This document shows, in pieces, positions 24,417 to 33,520 of a stretch of 64,000 nucleotides of DNA. Location of the stretch: contig NZ_RJUB01000007.1 in assembly GCF_024343615.1 (NCBI RefSeq), positions 1 to 64,000 of the forward strand. Direction: 5' to 3'. The position numbers and the translations under genes were made by a program. The notes under the pieces are model-generated. The model was not told the DNA's origin. It saw only the letters and a list, made by a program, of their open reading frames with translations, and did no database searches. The stretch comes from Ferruginibacter sp. HRS2-29. Its GTDB lineage: Bacteria; Bacteroidota; Bacteroidia; Chitinophagales; Chitinophagaceae. Position 1 is the stretch's first letter; every line of letters begins with the position of its first letter.

Positions 24417-26906
24417 TTATATCGTCTTAGGTTTTCTTTTTTTGATGTCTAGGTAATCGAGGAAATAGATCACGCGGACAGAAAGGCTGTTGAATTGTTT
24501 ACCGGTAATGGTCTTATCGAAATTCTTCACATAATTCCTTTCAAAGCTGCGGTTGAAATCTTCGCCGATGTCTTTCCATACGATGCTGAAGAAGCTACCC
24601 TGGGCAAACTGCCAGTTATACACCATATCCACACTGAAGAAATTGTAGTTCTGGTTTACATTTCCGGTGAAAGGATTATCCGGTGTCTGCATATTTCCAT
24701 CAAGATCCAGTTGATAGAATTGCTGAGGATTTACTTTGCTCCAGTAGTGACGGGTGCGGAACGAAAGCCCCATCCTGTTGGTGAAATTATATTTTACACT
24801 GAGCACGTTTTCAACCACAGAAAGATCTCGCCTGGAAAAAATGATGGTGTCTGTAAGTGCCGAATAATCCGGGGCATGCAGGGTGGCAGCCCATCCAGCC
24901 TGGTTCTTGCTTTCGGTAATGGAAGTAGAGAAGTCTACAGAGAATTTGCTGTTGAATCGCACTTTTGCAGTTGCGCCTGCGTCAAACGTCCTGCGCTTGA
25001 AAACACCGCCGCCGCTTGGGTTTATATACGTAGTCCAGGAAAATTTCTTCGCAGTATTGCTTTCAAACCAAAGGTTCAGCCCCATGCCTGCCTTGTTGCG
25101 GAATACACGGCCATAAGAACGCGGTTCGTAATAGTCATTGTTCCTTTCATTCCTGTAAAGGTTGAACCCGAACCACCAGAGTTTTTTCGTTTGTGCGTTA
25201 CCGTTAATGTTCCAGCCGATGTTCTGGTACATCAGGTGTTTGCGTTTGAAAATATCAATCGGTGTCACCAAAGTGTTGTACCAGAAGTTCACATTCAACC
25301 CCATCTGGTTGTACCACTTTTTAGGTGTGCGCCAGCGATAGCCGGTCCACATGCCTTCTTCCATATAATTGTTATTGGTAAAATACCCCATGTCGCTTTT
25401 GTCGTATTTCGCATTGTACAGGTCCTGGTAAACGCTGAACAACAAGCGGCCACTGGTTTTGCCAAAATAGATCGAATGCGCATAACCGGTGCTGATATCT
25501 TTCTTTCCGTTGATGATATTGCTGAAACTGAAATTACCCCCAAGGTTCCAGATATTCTTTTTATCGTACAGATCGAAAAGTCCTGAAGTTACATTTGCAT
25601 CATAGGCACTTCCACTGCGCCATACGTTGGTATTCACCAAAGAAACGCTGCTGTTGTGTTTTAGTGTCTGATCCAGTACGAATACATTATAATTGGTCAG
25701 CGGCATGCTTTCCAGCTTATATGTTTCTCCATTTGTCTTTTGAAAACTTGTGTATTGTGCCTGCGTTACAGCGTTCAATACCCCGATGCCAAGCCCTTTC
25801 TGCGTACGGCCGCTGATCTTGGTGGCATTGATGATCTTTGCCTGCCCCGGATCTTTCGTGATAGTTTCACCACTGCCAGGTTCATAATATTGTTTGTACA
25901 CCGGATCAATTCCTATCCTGCGGCTGTAGAAAAGATTTCCTTTATTGAACAGCTCTGTACCTTCTGTAAAGAAAGAGCGGTTCTCATTAAATTTTTGTTC
26001 AAATGGCGAAAGATTCAAAATACGGTTATCCGTTTGCACCTGTCCGAAATCTGGAATAAGTGTCATATCCAGCGTGAAAGCCTGGTTGATCCCGTACTTT
26101 ACATCCATACCCCCATTGACGGTAGCAGAAGTTTTTTTAGTGCCCGCTTCAGCAGTTCCATCATGATTTACATAAGTAGAAAAATAAGGCGAAAATTGCA
26201 GACGGATCGGCGGCTTGATATCTTCCAGCCCTTCGTATGTACCTTCCTGTGTAAGAAATCCGTTGATGTTGGGATCGAGTGGTTGCCAGAATAATTGCTG
26301 GCCGCTTTTCTGCCTTCTCCTCACAAAATTCAAGCCCCAATCCTGCTTTTTCTTTTTTCCGAAACGGATAGCAGAATAGGGAAGGAACATTTCAAATGTC
26401 CATCCGTCGGCCTGTATCTTCGAAGCGCTTTGCCATACGGCATTCCAGCTGAAGTCTTCATTGTTGGGAGTGGTTTTGGCGTCAAATTGTTCGCCGAGTG
26501 GCGTAACAAAATATTCAAAACCATTTTGTTTATCCTGGTAAGTATCGAATACTACTCCCAGGAAATCGTTGTTGCCAAAATTATCCCTACCCACCAGTTC
26601 GGAAGCGATGCTATCCCTGTTTTTTTCGTGCATATAACCACCAACATAGATGCCTTCGTTGTTGTAGATCATGTAAATGACAGAAGCATTTTCGGCACTT
26701 TCTGCACGAAACGGAACCGGGCGAAGCTCTACGAACTTATCGGCTACAGGGGCTACTTTCCAGGTTTCTTCATTCAGCTCGCCATCTATTTTGATAGCGG
26801 AATTGAAGCGTTGTGCCGGCATTTTTTTTACCGCCGCCTTTTGGGCAAATATGGAATTGCAGCAGCAGATGCAGATGAGCAGTAGCCACGTAGTCTTGGT
26901 AGTCAT
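24417..26906 (-). CDS. DUF5916 outer-membrane protein with N-terminal CBM9-like domain
   Basis: 829 residues from the ATG at 26906, chosen because MTTKTTWLLLICICCCNSIF is the signal peptide; cleavage is near FAQ. The N-terminal domain (about 30-215) is a family-9 carbohydrate-binding-like fold with IKIDGELNEETWKVAPVAD and NDFLGVVFDTYQDKQNGFEYFVTPLG. The rest is a DUF5916 beta-barrel region with recurrent aromatic strands, including GLNFVRRRQKSGQQLFWQP, SFFTEGTELF and SRRIGIDP. These proteins are common in Bacteroidota outer membranes; their function is unknown. The last 30 residues include the membrane-barrel closing strand (SVRVIYFLDYLD). Confidence 0.85.
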   Translation of the reverse strand: MTTKTTWLLLICICCCNSIFAQKAAVKKMPAQRFNSAIKIDGELNEETWKVAPVADKFVELRPVPFRAESAENASVIYMIYNNEGIYVGGYMHEKNRDSIASELVGRDNFGNNDFLGVVFDTYQDKQNGFEYFVTPLGEQFDAKTTPNNEDFSWNAVWQSASKIQADGWTFEMFLPYSAIRFGKKKKQDWGLNFVRRRQKSGQQLFWQPLDPNINGFLTQEGTYEGLEDIKPPIRLQFSPYFSTYVNHDGTAEAGTKKTSATVNGGMDVKYGINQAFTLDMTLIPDFGQVQTDNRILNLSPFEQKFNENRSFFTEGTELFNKGNLFYSRRIGIDPVYKQYYEPGSGETITKDPGQAKIINATKISGRTQKGLGIGVLNAVTQAQYTSFQKTNGETYKLESMPLTNYNVFVLDQTLKHNSSVSLVNTNVWRSGSAYDANVTSGLFDLYDKKNIWNLGGNFSFSNIINGKKDISTGYAHSIYFGKTSGRLLFSVYQDLYNAKYDKSDMGYFTNNNYMEEGMWTGYRWRTPKKWYNQMGLNVNFWYNTLVTPIDIFKRKHLMYQNIGWNINGNAQTKKLWWFGFNLYRNERNNDYYEPRSYGRVFRNKAGMGLNLWFESNTAKKFSWTTYINPSGGGVFKRRTFDAGATAKVRFNSKFSVDFSTSITESKNQAGWAATLHAPDYSALTDTIIFSRRDLSVVENVLSVKYNFTNRMGLSFRTRHYWSKVNPQQFYQLDLDGNMQTPDNPFTGNVNQNYNFFSVDMVYNWQFAQGSFFSIVWKDIGEDFNRSFERNYVKNFDKTITGKQFNSLSVRVIYFLDYLDIKKRKPKTI

Positions 26907-27039
26907 GGTGTGTAAACCTTTTGTTGATGAAGGTTTGAGTAGTTTTTGCTGCAACGAAATTATAGATCGTTCAGGGCAAACTTCTACCGTTCATCAAATG
27001 ATGTTGTAATTAAGAATTGTTTAACAGGGAGAAAGAAAG

Positions 27040-27131
27040 ATGCTGGATGCTGGATGTCTGGCCTATTAGAATTGGGTTTCGCTTATTTCTTCGCTACAAT
27101 ATCCAGTATCCGGCATCCAGTAACCAGCATC
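27040..27131. repeat. Inverted cluster of GATGCTGGAT words
   Basis: 27040-27062 holds forward words (GATGCTGGATGCTGGATG) and 27101-27131 the inverse words (CCAGTATCCGGCATCCAG and CCAGCATC), with an AT-rich centre. It sits 4 bp from the stop codon of the DUF4097 gene (27136-27138). Confidence 0.75.
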
Positions 27132-27135
27132 GGTT

Positions 27136-28068
27136 TTACTTGAACCTTATCTTTCCGAAGCTTGACTTCACTTTCACTTTCACGGCTCCGGTGCCGGAAA
27201 CACCTTCGTAGTCTTTGTCGAATTTTGGTCCGTGATCATCTTCATCATCTTCACCTCTTTCTTTGATCTTGAACGGACTGTCGTTGTCAAAATCGCCGAA
27301 GCTGGTGTGGATGGCGAAAGTGCCGTTGAAATTATCCGGGAAGCTGAGTTGTATATCGGAATAAGAATTGCTGATGTTGACATCGGTCACCTCATTGGTA
27401 ATACCGATCCTGGTTTTGTTACAGAATTCCAGTGAGCTTTTTACGGCTCCGCCAAAACTGTTGATCTTCACTTCAGAATAACTGAAAGTTGTTTTACCGC
27501 CGCTTAGTTTATCGGCTTTGATAGAACCGAATTCTAATTTTATCTGGTCAACATTCGTCAGCGATCCTACTTCGAGCTCGCCAAATTTTTGAACGATATC
27601 TGTAAGGCCGCCGCGGGAGTCGATAGTGGTTTTACCAAACTCATTTTGCACTGCCAACGGATTGCCCTCAGGCATTGATACTACATAGTTAATTTCCATG
27701 GATTGATTTTCATTCTTTTTTCCACGGTTGCTTTTGTTGCCTATTTTAGTTTCAAACGAAACAGTGCTTCCGCTATTATCGTTGATGGTAATATTGTCCA
27801 GGATATCCTGCGCACGTTCGTCGGAGCTTGCTTTGGCGATCACGGTCACTTCCACTTTCACTTCACTGCCTTTGTAACTATTGATCTGCACGCTTCCAAA
27901 GGAGTTTTTGATAGAAACCTTCTGGTCGGAAGTAAGGGAGTAGTTTTTGTTGTAGGTTTTTTTCTTCTCTACGTTCCAGTCATCTCCCGCGAATAATGTT
28001 ACCGCAGGCAAAAGGAAAAACAGGGCGAGTGCCAATGGTTTAAATGCTGCTTTTATATGTTTTTTCAT
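27136..28068 (-). CDS. DUF4097-type putative adhesin
   Basis: 310 residues. The signal peptide (about 1-28, LFAG) is followed by a right-handed beta-helix-like region with short repeated strands: KVSIKNSFGSVQINSYKG, LAVQNEFGKTTIDSRGG, IVQKFGELEVGSL, IKLEFGSIKADKL, TTFSYSEVKINSFGG, SYSDIQLSF and SSFGKIRFK. This pattern is the DUF4097 (putative adhesin) family. It overlaps the anti-sigma-like gene by 29 bp and is the last gene of the ECF operon, so it may be a sensed or regulated envelope component. Ligand and location (periplasm or surface) are unknown. Confidence 0.8.
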   Translation of the reverse strand: MKKHIKAAFKPLALALFFLLPAVTLFAGDDWNVEKKKTYNKNYSLTSDQKVSIKNSFGSVQINSYKGSEVKVEVTVIAKASSDERAQDILDNITINDNSGSTVSFETKIGNKSNRGKKNENQSMEINYVVSMPEGNPLAVQNEFGKTTIDSRGGLTDIVQKFGELEVGSLTNVDQIKLEFGSIKADKLSGGKTTFSYSEVKINSFGGAVKSSLEFCNKTRIGITNEVTDVNISNSYSDIQLSFPDNFNGTFAIHTSFGDFDNDSPFKIKERGEDDEDDHGPKFDKDYEGVSGTGAVKVKVKSSFGKIRFK

Positions 28069-28747
28069 AACGCTTCTTTTTGTTGTTGTTAATGTTTTTT
28101 ACGATCTCCAGCTGACGGTTAAGAAGTGCCGACTGTAGCTTTAGATTTTCGAGCATTGCTTCCAGCAATTGCTCACTGTTTGGGTGTTTCGACTTTTGTT
28201 TTTTCAGCTCAGCAAATTCCTCATCTATTTTGGCAAAGTCGGAAGCGAACTGTTGGTAAAGTAATGGTTCATCTTTTTTAAGGATGGTGATCTGCTGTTG
28301 TTTCAACTCCACCAGTTTGGTATAGTGGGCCAGTTCCTGCGATTCGATGGATTCCAGAGTGGGTGTTGCAGCAGCCAGTTCCGGAGCTGTCGACTGTATT
28401 GGGGTCAACGTATCGAGTGTGGTAGGTTTGGGGTCAGTATTAGTTGTTGCTAATTGTGTGCTGGTTTCGGTGGTATCAGGAGTTTGTTGTTTAACAGGTG
28501 TTTGCACGCCAGCCAGGGGTTTATCAGGAGTTACTTCTTTCCTGGTGAAAAAGAAAGCGGCACCTGCAACGATCACTACCGCAGCGGCCGCAGACATCCA
28601 TTTGCGTGCGCCCATGCTTACCAGCAGCCCCTTTTTTCCGGGATTTTCAATCCTTTTTTCGATCCGCTGCCACATTGCCCCGGAAGGTTCGTAGTCGTCG
28701 AACTCCCCGCGGTTGTTTTGCATGAAATCTTCAAATTTGTTATCCAT
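28040..28747 (-). CDS. Anti-sigma-factor-like membrane protein
   Basis: 235 residues. The cytoplasmic N-terminus (1-47) has MWQRIEKRIE, as in anti-sigma factors of Bacteroidota, then one membrane helix at about 49-67 (KWMSAAAAVVIVAGAAFFF). A Thr/Pro-rich linker follows, then a predicted coiled coil (about 135-225) rich in Lys/Glu. It has no zinc-binding ZAS motif. Its start overlaps the sigma gene by 8 bp (28740-28747) and its end overlaps the DUF4097 gene by 29 bp, so the three are translationally coupled. It likely holds the sigma factor inactive at the membrane until a periplasmic signal is received. Confidence 0.7.
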   Translation of the reverse strand: MDNKFEDFMQNNRGEFDDYEPSGAMWQRIEKRIENPGKKGLLVSMGARKWMSAAAAVVIVAGAAFFFTRKEVTPDKPLAGVQTPVKQQTPDTTETSTQLATTNTDPKPTTLDTLTPIQSTAPELAAATPTLESIESQELAHYTKLVELKQQQITILKKDEPLLYQQFASDFAKIDEEFAELKKQKSKHPNSEQLLEAMLENLKLQSALLNRQLEIVKNINNNKKKRYEKTYKSSI

Positions 28748-29303
28748 AATATGCCTCCTTTTCTAATATTTCCAGTATTTTTTTCTTAGCCCTGTGATAT
28801 TGGATCCGCACGTTGTTGTGTGCGATCCCCAATAAAGTGCCGATCTCTTCCTGCGGTAAACCATCGATCGCATAAAGATTAAATACCAGCTTATAATTTT
28901 CGGGTAGTTGGCCGATGGCCTTTTTTACCCGTTGAACTTCGTATGTAAAAAGATCTTCATCCACACTGTCCTCATCACTCTTATCGGAAGCCTGAACGCT
29001 TGTTATATCCACCCAGATCGCTTTTTTCTTACGCAGGTGGCTGATGGATTTATTGATCACGATCCTTTTCAACCAGGCTTCAAATGGACTTTTATAGGTA
29101 TATGTGTCCAGTTTTTTAAAAGCATCCACAAACGCGTCCTGCACCATATCTTCCGCATCGGCCAGGTTATTCAGGATACGCATGCTGCTGTTCAGCATCG
29201 ATTTGGCGTATCGTTTATAGATCACATAATAAGCCTTGGTATTGCCCTGCCTGCATAATTCGATCTGCTCGTCTAGTATTGGTATGTCTAATGTCTCGTT
29301 CAA
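28740..29303 (-). CDS. ECF RNA polymerase sigma factor
   Basis: 187 residues with region 2 (NTKAYYVIYKRYAKSMLNSSMRILNNLADAEDMVQDAFVDAFKKLDTYTYKSPFEAWLKRIVINKSISHLRKKK, about 18-95) and region 4 (about 120-180: LPENYKLVFNLYAIDGLPQEEIGTLLGIAHNNVRIQYHRAKKKI). Sigma-70 family without sigma-1.1 or sigma-3, so an ECF type. It is the first gene of an overlapping operon with the anti-sigma-like protein and the DUF4097 protein, indicating control by envelope signals. The 29304-29599 gap upstream of it and of the divergent histone-like gene contains no gene I can support. Confidence 0.88.
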   Translation of the reverse strand: MNETLDIPILDEQIELCRQGNTKAYYVIYKRYAKSMLNSSMRILNNLADAEDMVQDAFVDAFKKLDTYTYKSPFEAWLKRIVINKSISHLRKKKAIWVDITSVQASDKSDEDSVDEDLFTYEVQRVKKAIGQLPENYKLVFNLYAIDGLPQEEIGTLLGIAHNNVRIQYHRAKKKILEILEKEAYYG

Positions 29304-29599
29304 GCCGTTTGGTTGCTTTTAATAGTATATCGCCATGTTGAGGAAAATGTTACACGGCTTTTTCATTTTTTTTAAAATTACTCATTAGCCCGGCGATATT
29401 TCATATTTGACGGGTGAAATGCCCAGATAATCTGGCAAATGGCGAAAAAACTGTTCTGAAAGGACATAAAAGACGGGTAGTTACAGTGGTATGCTTTTTG
29501 GGGCATTGCAGCAAAGCCTCGATGAACAGCCATGGGTTATGGATGTTTGTGGGAGCTTACCAGCAAAACAAACATTTCAAACTCATTAAAATTACAAGT

Positions 29600-30439
29600 A
29601 TGGCAAAGTATTCAAAAGGGGCCTCTAAAAAGGTGGAGAAAGTGATGAAGGAAAAGAAGGCAGGCACCCTTAAATCGGGGTCAGGTAAAAAAGTGGCCAG
29701 CAGGAAACAGGCGATAGCTATCGGCTTATCCGAAGCACGTAAACAGGGAAGTAAAGTTCCGGCTAAAAAAGCCGCTCCAAAAAAGGCCGCCGTTAAAAAA
29801 GCAGCCGCTAAGAAGGCCGCTCCTCAAAAATCCGTAGCGAAGAAAGCTGCTCCAAAAAAATTGATAGCAAAGAAGTCCCCTGCAAAGAAAGTAGCAGTAA
29901 ACAAATCGGCCCCTAAAAAAGCTGCGGTGAAAAAAGCCGCTCCAAAGAAAGCAGTTGCTAAGAAAGCAGCATCAAAAAAATCTGCGGCTAAAAAAGCTGC
30001 TCCTAAAAAAGTTGCTCCACCAAAGAAAGCGGCGCCTAAAAAAGCGGTAGCCCCGGTTAAAAAATCGGCTCCTGTAAAAAAAGCCGCTTCTAAAAAGTCT
30101 GTAGTAAAGAAATCTACCCTTCCCGAAAAGCCATTGTCGTTGACAGCGCCGGTAGAAGGTACAGAAACAGATACACCTCAGGCGCCACCACCGGCACGGC
30201 CTTCAACCCCAACACCGGAAGAAAAGCCTGCAGAAATACCAGCTGAAGAAAATACCGAACCCGTAAAACCCGTGGAGGAACCTACAGAGATCAATCCGCT
30301 GACGGCCGAGCATCATGGTGCACCGATGCCACCGGATAAATATGGGCAGGCAAAAGATACGTACCACGGGCATGTTCACCCGTCGTCGAAGAAAAGTACT
30401 ATAAAACCGAGTGGAAAGAAACCTCTTTGGAATAAATAA
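29600..30439 (+). CDS. Lysine/alanine-rich histone H1-like protein with DUF6496-type N-terminus
   Basis: 279 residues from the ATG at 29600; an upstream extension in frame has no homology logic. Residues 1-55 (KKVEKVMKEKKAGTLKSGSG, then KKVASRKQAIAIGLSEARKQ) resemble the DUF6496 family. Residues 55-180 are KKAAPKK/AKKAA repeats like histone H1 tails and the Hc1/Hc2 proteins. The C-terminal 90 residues are Pro/Glu/Thr-rich, ending HHGAPMPPDKYGQAKDTYHG. It probably binds and compacts DNA through the basic tail. The repeat region may be prone to length changes. Confidence 0.8.
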   Translation: MAKYSKGASKKVEKVMKEKKAGTLKSGSGKKVASRKQAIAIGLSEARKQGSKVPAKKAAPKKAAVKKAAAKKAAPQKSVAKKAAPKKLIAKKSPAKKVAVNKSAPKKAAVKKAAPKKAVAKKAASKKSAAKKAAPKKVAPPKKAAPKKAVAPVKKSAPVKKAASKKSVVKKSTLPEKPLSLTAPVEGTETDTPQAPPPARPSTPTPEEKPAEIPAEENTEPVKPVEEPTEINPLTAEHHGAPMPPDKYGQAKDTYHGHVHPSSKKSTIKPSGKKPLWNK

Positions 30440-30589
30440 TCACAGGTTAATAATGATCACGCGGATTTCGCTGATCATTTTGTAAGGCTCGAATCCTTAA
30501 AGAAAAATGCAGGTTGTGAGGCCTGCATTTTCTTTTGAAATATCTGTTATATACGAAATCAGCGTACTCCTTGTAATCTGTGGTTCTTC
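30440..30589. repeat. Family C palindrome copy 2
   Basis: Left arm (about 30439-30475, CACAGGTTAA..GCGGATTTCGCTGAT) pairs with the right arm (about 30555-30583), and the core hairpin AAAATGCAGG (30504-30513) / CCTGCATTTT (30522-30531) is perfect. It lies between the convergent histone-like gene and the SDR pseudogene. It fills the gap exactly, so it may also end transcription from both sides. Confidence 0.75.
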
Positions 30590-31407
30590 TTAAATAAAAA
30601 GATCATTATACAATTTCCCTCCGGGCACTACTGAATATCCGGACAGGTCTGTAATGCCTTCCGCAGCCAGCACGGCTTCATCAATGAACGCATTGCCGGT
30701 ACATTCTGTAGAAGGCTTGCTCAGGATATAATAAGCAGCGTCAGCTACTATCTCCGGTGTGCGGCTCATTTTGATCAATGCGTCACCACCCAGCAGGTTT
30801 TGTACCGCCGCAGTAGCGATGGTGGTACGTGGCCAGAGTGCATTGGCCGCGATATTGTATTTTTTCAATTCTGCCGACAACCCCAGGGCGATCATCGTCA
30901 TATTGTATTTACTCAGCGTGTAGGCAATGTGGTTGGTAAACCATTTGATATCCATATTTACCGGGGGGGAAAGGGTCAGGATATGTGGGTTTGCCCCGTT
31001 CTTTAAATGCGGGATGCAGGCTTTGCTCACGAAAAAAGTCCCGCGAACGTTGATGTCATGCATCAGGTCGAAGCGCTTCGGTCTGTTTTTTCTGTTGGCG
31101 TAAGACCAATTGCAGAAGCATTGTTGATCAATACATCGATACCACCGAAATGCGCCACAGCTTTGTCTACCGCATCCTGTATCTGCTGTTCATCACGGAT
31201 ATCGCATTGCAAGGCAAGCGCTTTGCCGCCCGCCGCTTCAATTTCTGCGGCAGCAGAAAAAATGGTTCCTCCAAGTTTGGGATTCTCTTCGGTGGATTTA
31301 GCAGCTACTACAATGTTGGCTCCTTCTTTTGCAAGTCGTAAGGCGATGGCCTTTCCGATACCACGGGAAGCGCCGGTAATGAAGATCGTTCGGTTTTGAA
31401 AACTCAT
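30590..31407 (-). pseudogene. SDR oxidoreductase (HSDL2-like), interrupted by a frameshift
   Basis: The N-terminal part (31407-31063) reads MSFQNRTIFITGASRGIGKA, with the GASRGIG Rossmann motif and LINNASAIGLTP, then ends TEKTDRSAST. The C-terminal part (30590-31063) continues in another frame with MHDINVRGTFFVSKACIPHLK, YTLSKYNMTMIAL (catalytic Y and K) and PRTTIATAA. Family members normally read TEKT-x-x-KRFDLMHDINVRGT at the join. Here the bases around 31078-31084 (minus ACAGACCGAAGCGC) give R-S-A-S-T in one frame and KRFDLM in the other, as expected for loss of one base. No homopolymer is present. It may be a true pseudogene or a sequencing error. Confidence 0.8.
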
Positions 31408-31440
31408 AGCAAGCTTAATTAGTGATTGCTAAGATAGGGA

Positions 31441-31578
31441 AGAAAAATCGCAGATTAAAGATGATTACGCGGATTTCGCTGATTACTTCGTACGGAATGG
31501 ATATAAAATGAAAAATGCAGGTTATAAGGCCTGCATTTCTTTAGAAATATCCGTTATTAAAATTAATCTGCGTTTCCT
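31441..31578. repeat. Family C palindrome copy 3
   Basis: Left words CGCAGATTAAAGATGATTAC and GCGGATTTCGCTGATTAC (31449-31486) are followed by a core hairpin AAATGCAGG (31513-31521) / CCTGCATTT (31530-31538) and inverse words ATCCGTTATTAAAATTAATC (31549-31568). It ends directly at the OsmC stop codon (31579-31581). With copy 2 it brackets the SDR pseudogene. Confidence 0.78.
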
Positions 31579-31989
31579 TTATACCAATGTAGCTTCTGCC
31601 GTGATCTTCGTATTGAAAAGTTTTGATATCGGGCAATTCGCTTCCGCATCTGCAACAGCTGCATCAAATTGTTCTTTGGTGATGCCCGGTACAGTTGCTT
31701 TTACTGTAAGGTGAGAAGAAGTGATAGCGCCATCTTCCAGTGCAATATCGCAGCGGGTATCGATGTTGTCGGCAGTAAAACCGGCAGCGTTCAACACAAA
31801 GCTCAGCTTCATGGTGAAACAGCCGGAGTGCGCAGCAGCAGCCAGCTCTTCAGGATTGGTACCAACGCCATCCGCAAAGCGACTGTTGAATGAATACTGT
31901 GTATTGCTCAACGTGGTGCTTTGTGTGCTGAGTGTTCCTTTTCCTTCTTTACCTGTTCCCTGCCAGTTGGCATTTGCGTATCTTTTCAT
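31579..31989 (-). CDS. OsmC-family peroxidase-like protein
   Basis: 136 residues from the ATG at 31989 (MKRYANANWQGTGKEGKGTL). The two catalytic cysteines lie in AAHSGCFTMKLSF and DAEANCPISKLFN, as in OsmC peroxiredoxin-like enzymes that reduce organic hydroperoxides. GTNPEELAAAAH is the family's conserved active-site loop. It is cytoplasmic and dimeric in the family. It sits 16 bp after the ArsC-like gene on the same strand and may be cotranscribed with it and the aldo/keto reductase. Confidence 0.93.
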   Translation of the reverse strand: MKRYANANWQGTGKEGKGTLSTQSTTLSNTQYSFNSRFADGVGTNPEELAAAAHSGCFTMKLSFVLNAAGFTADNIDTRCDIALEDGAITSSHLTVKATVPGITKEQFDAAVADAEANCPISKLFNTKITAEATLV

Positions 31990-32005
31990 TGTTGTTGTTT
32001 TATGA

Positions 32006-32359
32006 TTATAAAAATTGTTTTGCGTATTGAGTTTCATTGAACCCTACAACTATTGTTCCGTTTGTTTCTATCACCGGCCTCTTGATGATACTGGTATGCT
32101 CCTGCATGATCTTAAAGGCTTTGGCCTGTGTGAGCGTTTCATTTTCTAATGAGGGCGCCAGTTCTTTCCAGGTAGTGCTTTTTTTGTTGAAGAACGTTTC
32201 CCAGTCGGAAAGTTTCGCCCACTCTTTCAGCTTTGCTGCCGTGATACCATCGGTTTTATAATTGTGAAATTCATAAGGCAGGTTATGCGCTTTGAACCAG
32301 TTGAATACTTTTTTAACGGTATCGCAATTCGGGATACCATAAATAACAGGTGTTGTCAT
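32006..32359 (-). CDS. ArsC/YffB-like thioredoxin-fold protein
   Basis: 117 residues; the ATG at 32359 is preferred over a TTG six bases upstream. The N-terminal YGIPNCDTVKKVFNWF is the ArsC/YffB signature, with a single Cys (C12) in a C-D-T context rather than Spx's CxxC, and the later KRPVIE and GF motifs match. Family members are arsenate-reductase-like, but YffB types may be glutathione-dependent thiol reductases. Its start lies 2 nt after the aldo/keto reductase stop codon, so the two are likely in one operon. Confidence 0.85.
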   Translation of the reverse strand: MTTPVIYGIPNCDTVKKVFNWFKAHNLPYEFHNYKTDGITAAKLKEWAKLSDWETFFNKKSTTWKELAPSLENETLTQAKAFKIMQEHTSIIKRPVIETNGTIVVGFNETQYAKQFL

Positions 32360-32361
32360 GA

Positions 32362-33351
32362 TCAATAATCCGGCATGGTGGGTTTGGTGAGTAATATCTT
32401 TTCGATCTTTTCTTTCACTTCGGACGTCAGCAATGGCAAAACATCCAGCGCCTTCAGGTTTTCGGTGAGCTGTACTTTTTTAGTAGCACCCAATATTGCT
32501 GTGCTTACATTGGGATTGCTGATGCACCAGGCGATGCTCAATGCGGCCGTGCTTACACCCAGTTTTGCTGCCAGGTCGCCGAGTTTTTTTACTTTCTTCA
32601 ATTTATCTTCCATCACCCAACGGTTTTTCAGCCAATCGAAACCCTGCAGTGAAAAACGGCTGCCTTTAGGAATGCCATCGTTATATTTTCCGCTCAGGAG
32701 GCCTGATGCCAGGGGACTGTAAATCGTTGTTCCCAGGCCAACGGTACGATAGATGTCAAAATATTCCCGCTCCACTTTAGTTCTTTCAAAAAGGTTGTAT
32801 TGCGGCTGTTCCACAATTGGTGCAATGAGATGATTTTGTGCAGCTACCCTGTGTGCTTCCATGATCTCGGCGCCACTCCATTCGCTGGTGCCCCAGTACA
32901 GGACTTTTCCCTGCTGGATGAGGTTGTGCATGGCCCATACGGTTTCTTCAATAGGCGTGCCTTTATCCGGGCGGTGACAATAATAAAGATCAAGATATTC
33001 TACCTGCAGGCGTTGCAATGCCTGGTTGCAGGCTTCTACGAGATGCTTGCGGCTACAGCCTTTTTCATTTGGTTTGCTATCGGGGCCTTTCCAGCCCCAG
33101 AAAGCTTTGGAAGAAACAATATAGGAAGAGCGGTCCCATTTTTTCTTTTTGAGCACACGGCCCATCATCTTTTCACTTTCGCCAAGGGCATAAACTTCGG
33201 CATTATCAAAAAAATTGATGCCGTTGTCATACGCGATCCCCATCAATTCTTCGGCTGATTTATCATTTATCTGTCCGCTGAAACTTACCCAGCTGCCAAA
33301 AGATAAGGCACTTACCTGCAATCCGGATTTTCCTAAACGACGATATTCCAT
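32362..33351 (-). CDS. Aldo/keto reductase (Kv-beta-like)
   Basis: 329 residues of the AKR fold with LGKSGLQVSALSFGSWV at the N-terminus. The catalytic tetrad appears as D in FFDNAEVYALGESE, Y in the same segment, K in VSSKAFW and H in YYCHRPDKGT. QYNLFERTKVEREYF and ATKKVQLTENLKAL are typical of the potassium-channel beta-subunit/YghZ group. It reduces carbonyls using NADPH; the substrate is unknown. First gene of a small operon with ArsC-like and OsmC-family genes, which suggests an oxidative or electrophile stress role. Confidence 0.9.
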   Translation of the reverse strand: MEYRRLGKSGLQVSALSFGSWVSFSGQINDKSAEELMGIAYDNGINFFDNAEVYALGESEKMMGRVLKKKKWDRSSYIVSSKAFWGWKGPDSKPNEKGCSRKHLVEACNQALQRLQVEYLDLYYCHRPDKGTPIEETVWAMHNLIQQGKVLYWGTSEWSGAEIMEAHRVAAQNHLIAPIVEQPQYNLFERTKVEREYFDIYRTVGLGTTIYSPLASGLLSGKYNDGIPKGSRFSLQGFDWLKNRWVMEDKLKKVKKLGDLAAKLGVSTAALSIAWCISNPNVSTAILGATKKVQLTENLKALDVLPLLTSEVKEKIEKILLTKPTMPDY

Positions 33352-33520
33352 TTTGTTTTTTTGTATAAAAGATGAAGTTACGAATTAACGACTAAGTCAC
33401 GAAGCGACAAAGGTTCACAAAGGTATAAATACATTATTTTTTGTCATCCAAACAATGAGTATCATTGGTGGGTTTGCATTCACCAGAATACAATACAATT
33501 TCCTTGTCCGTAGGGAAAGT

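Noticed and set aside
29414..29599. N-terminal extension of the histone-like protein
   Set aside because: The DUF6496-like N-terminus begins at 29600; the upstream frame has no conserved features.
30440..31578. Composite transposon carrying the SDR gene
   Set aside because: No transposase or target duplication is visible; the two copies differ and may be independent insertions.
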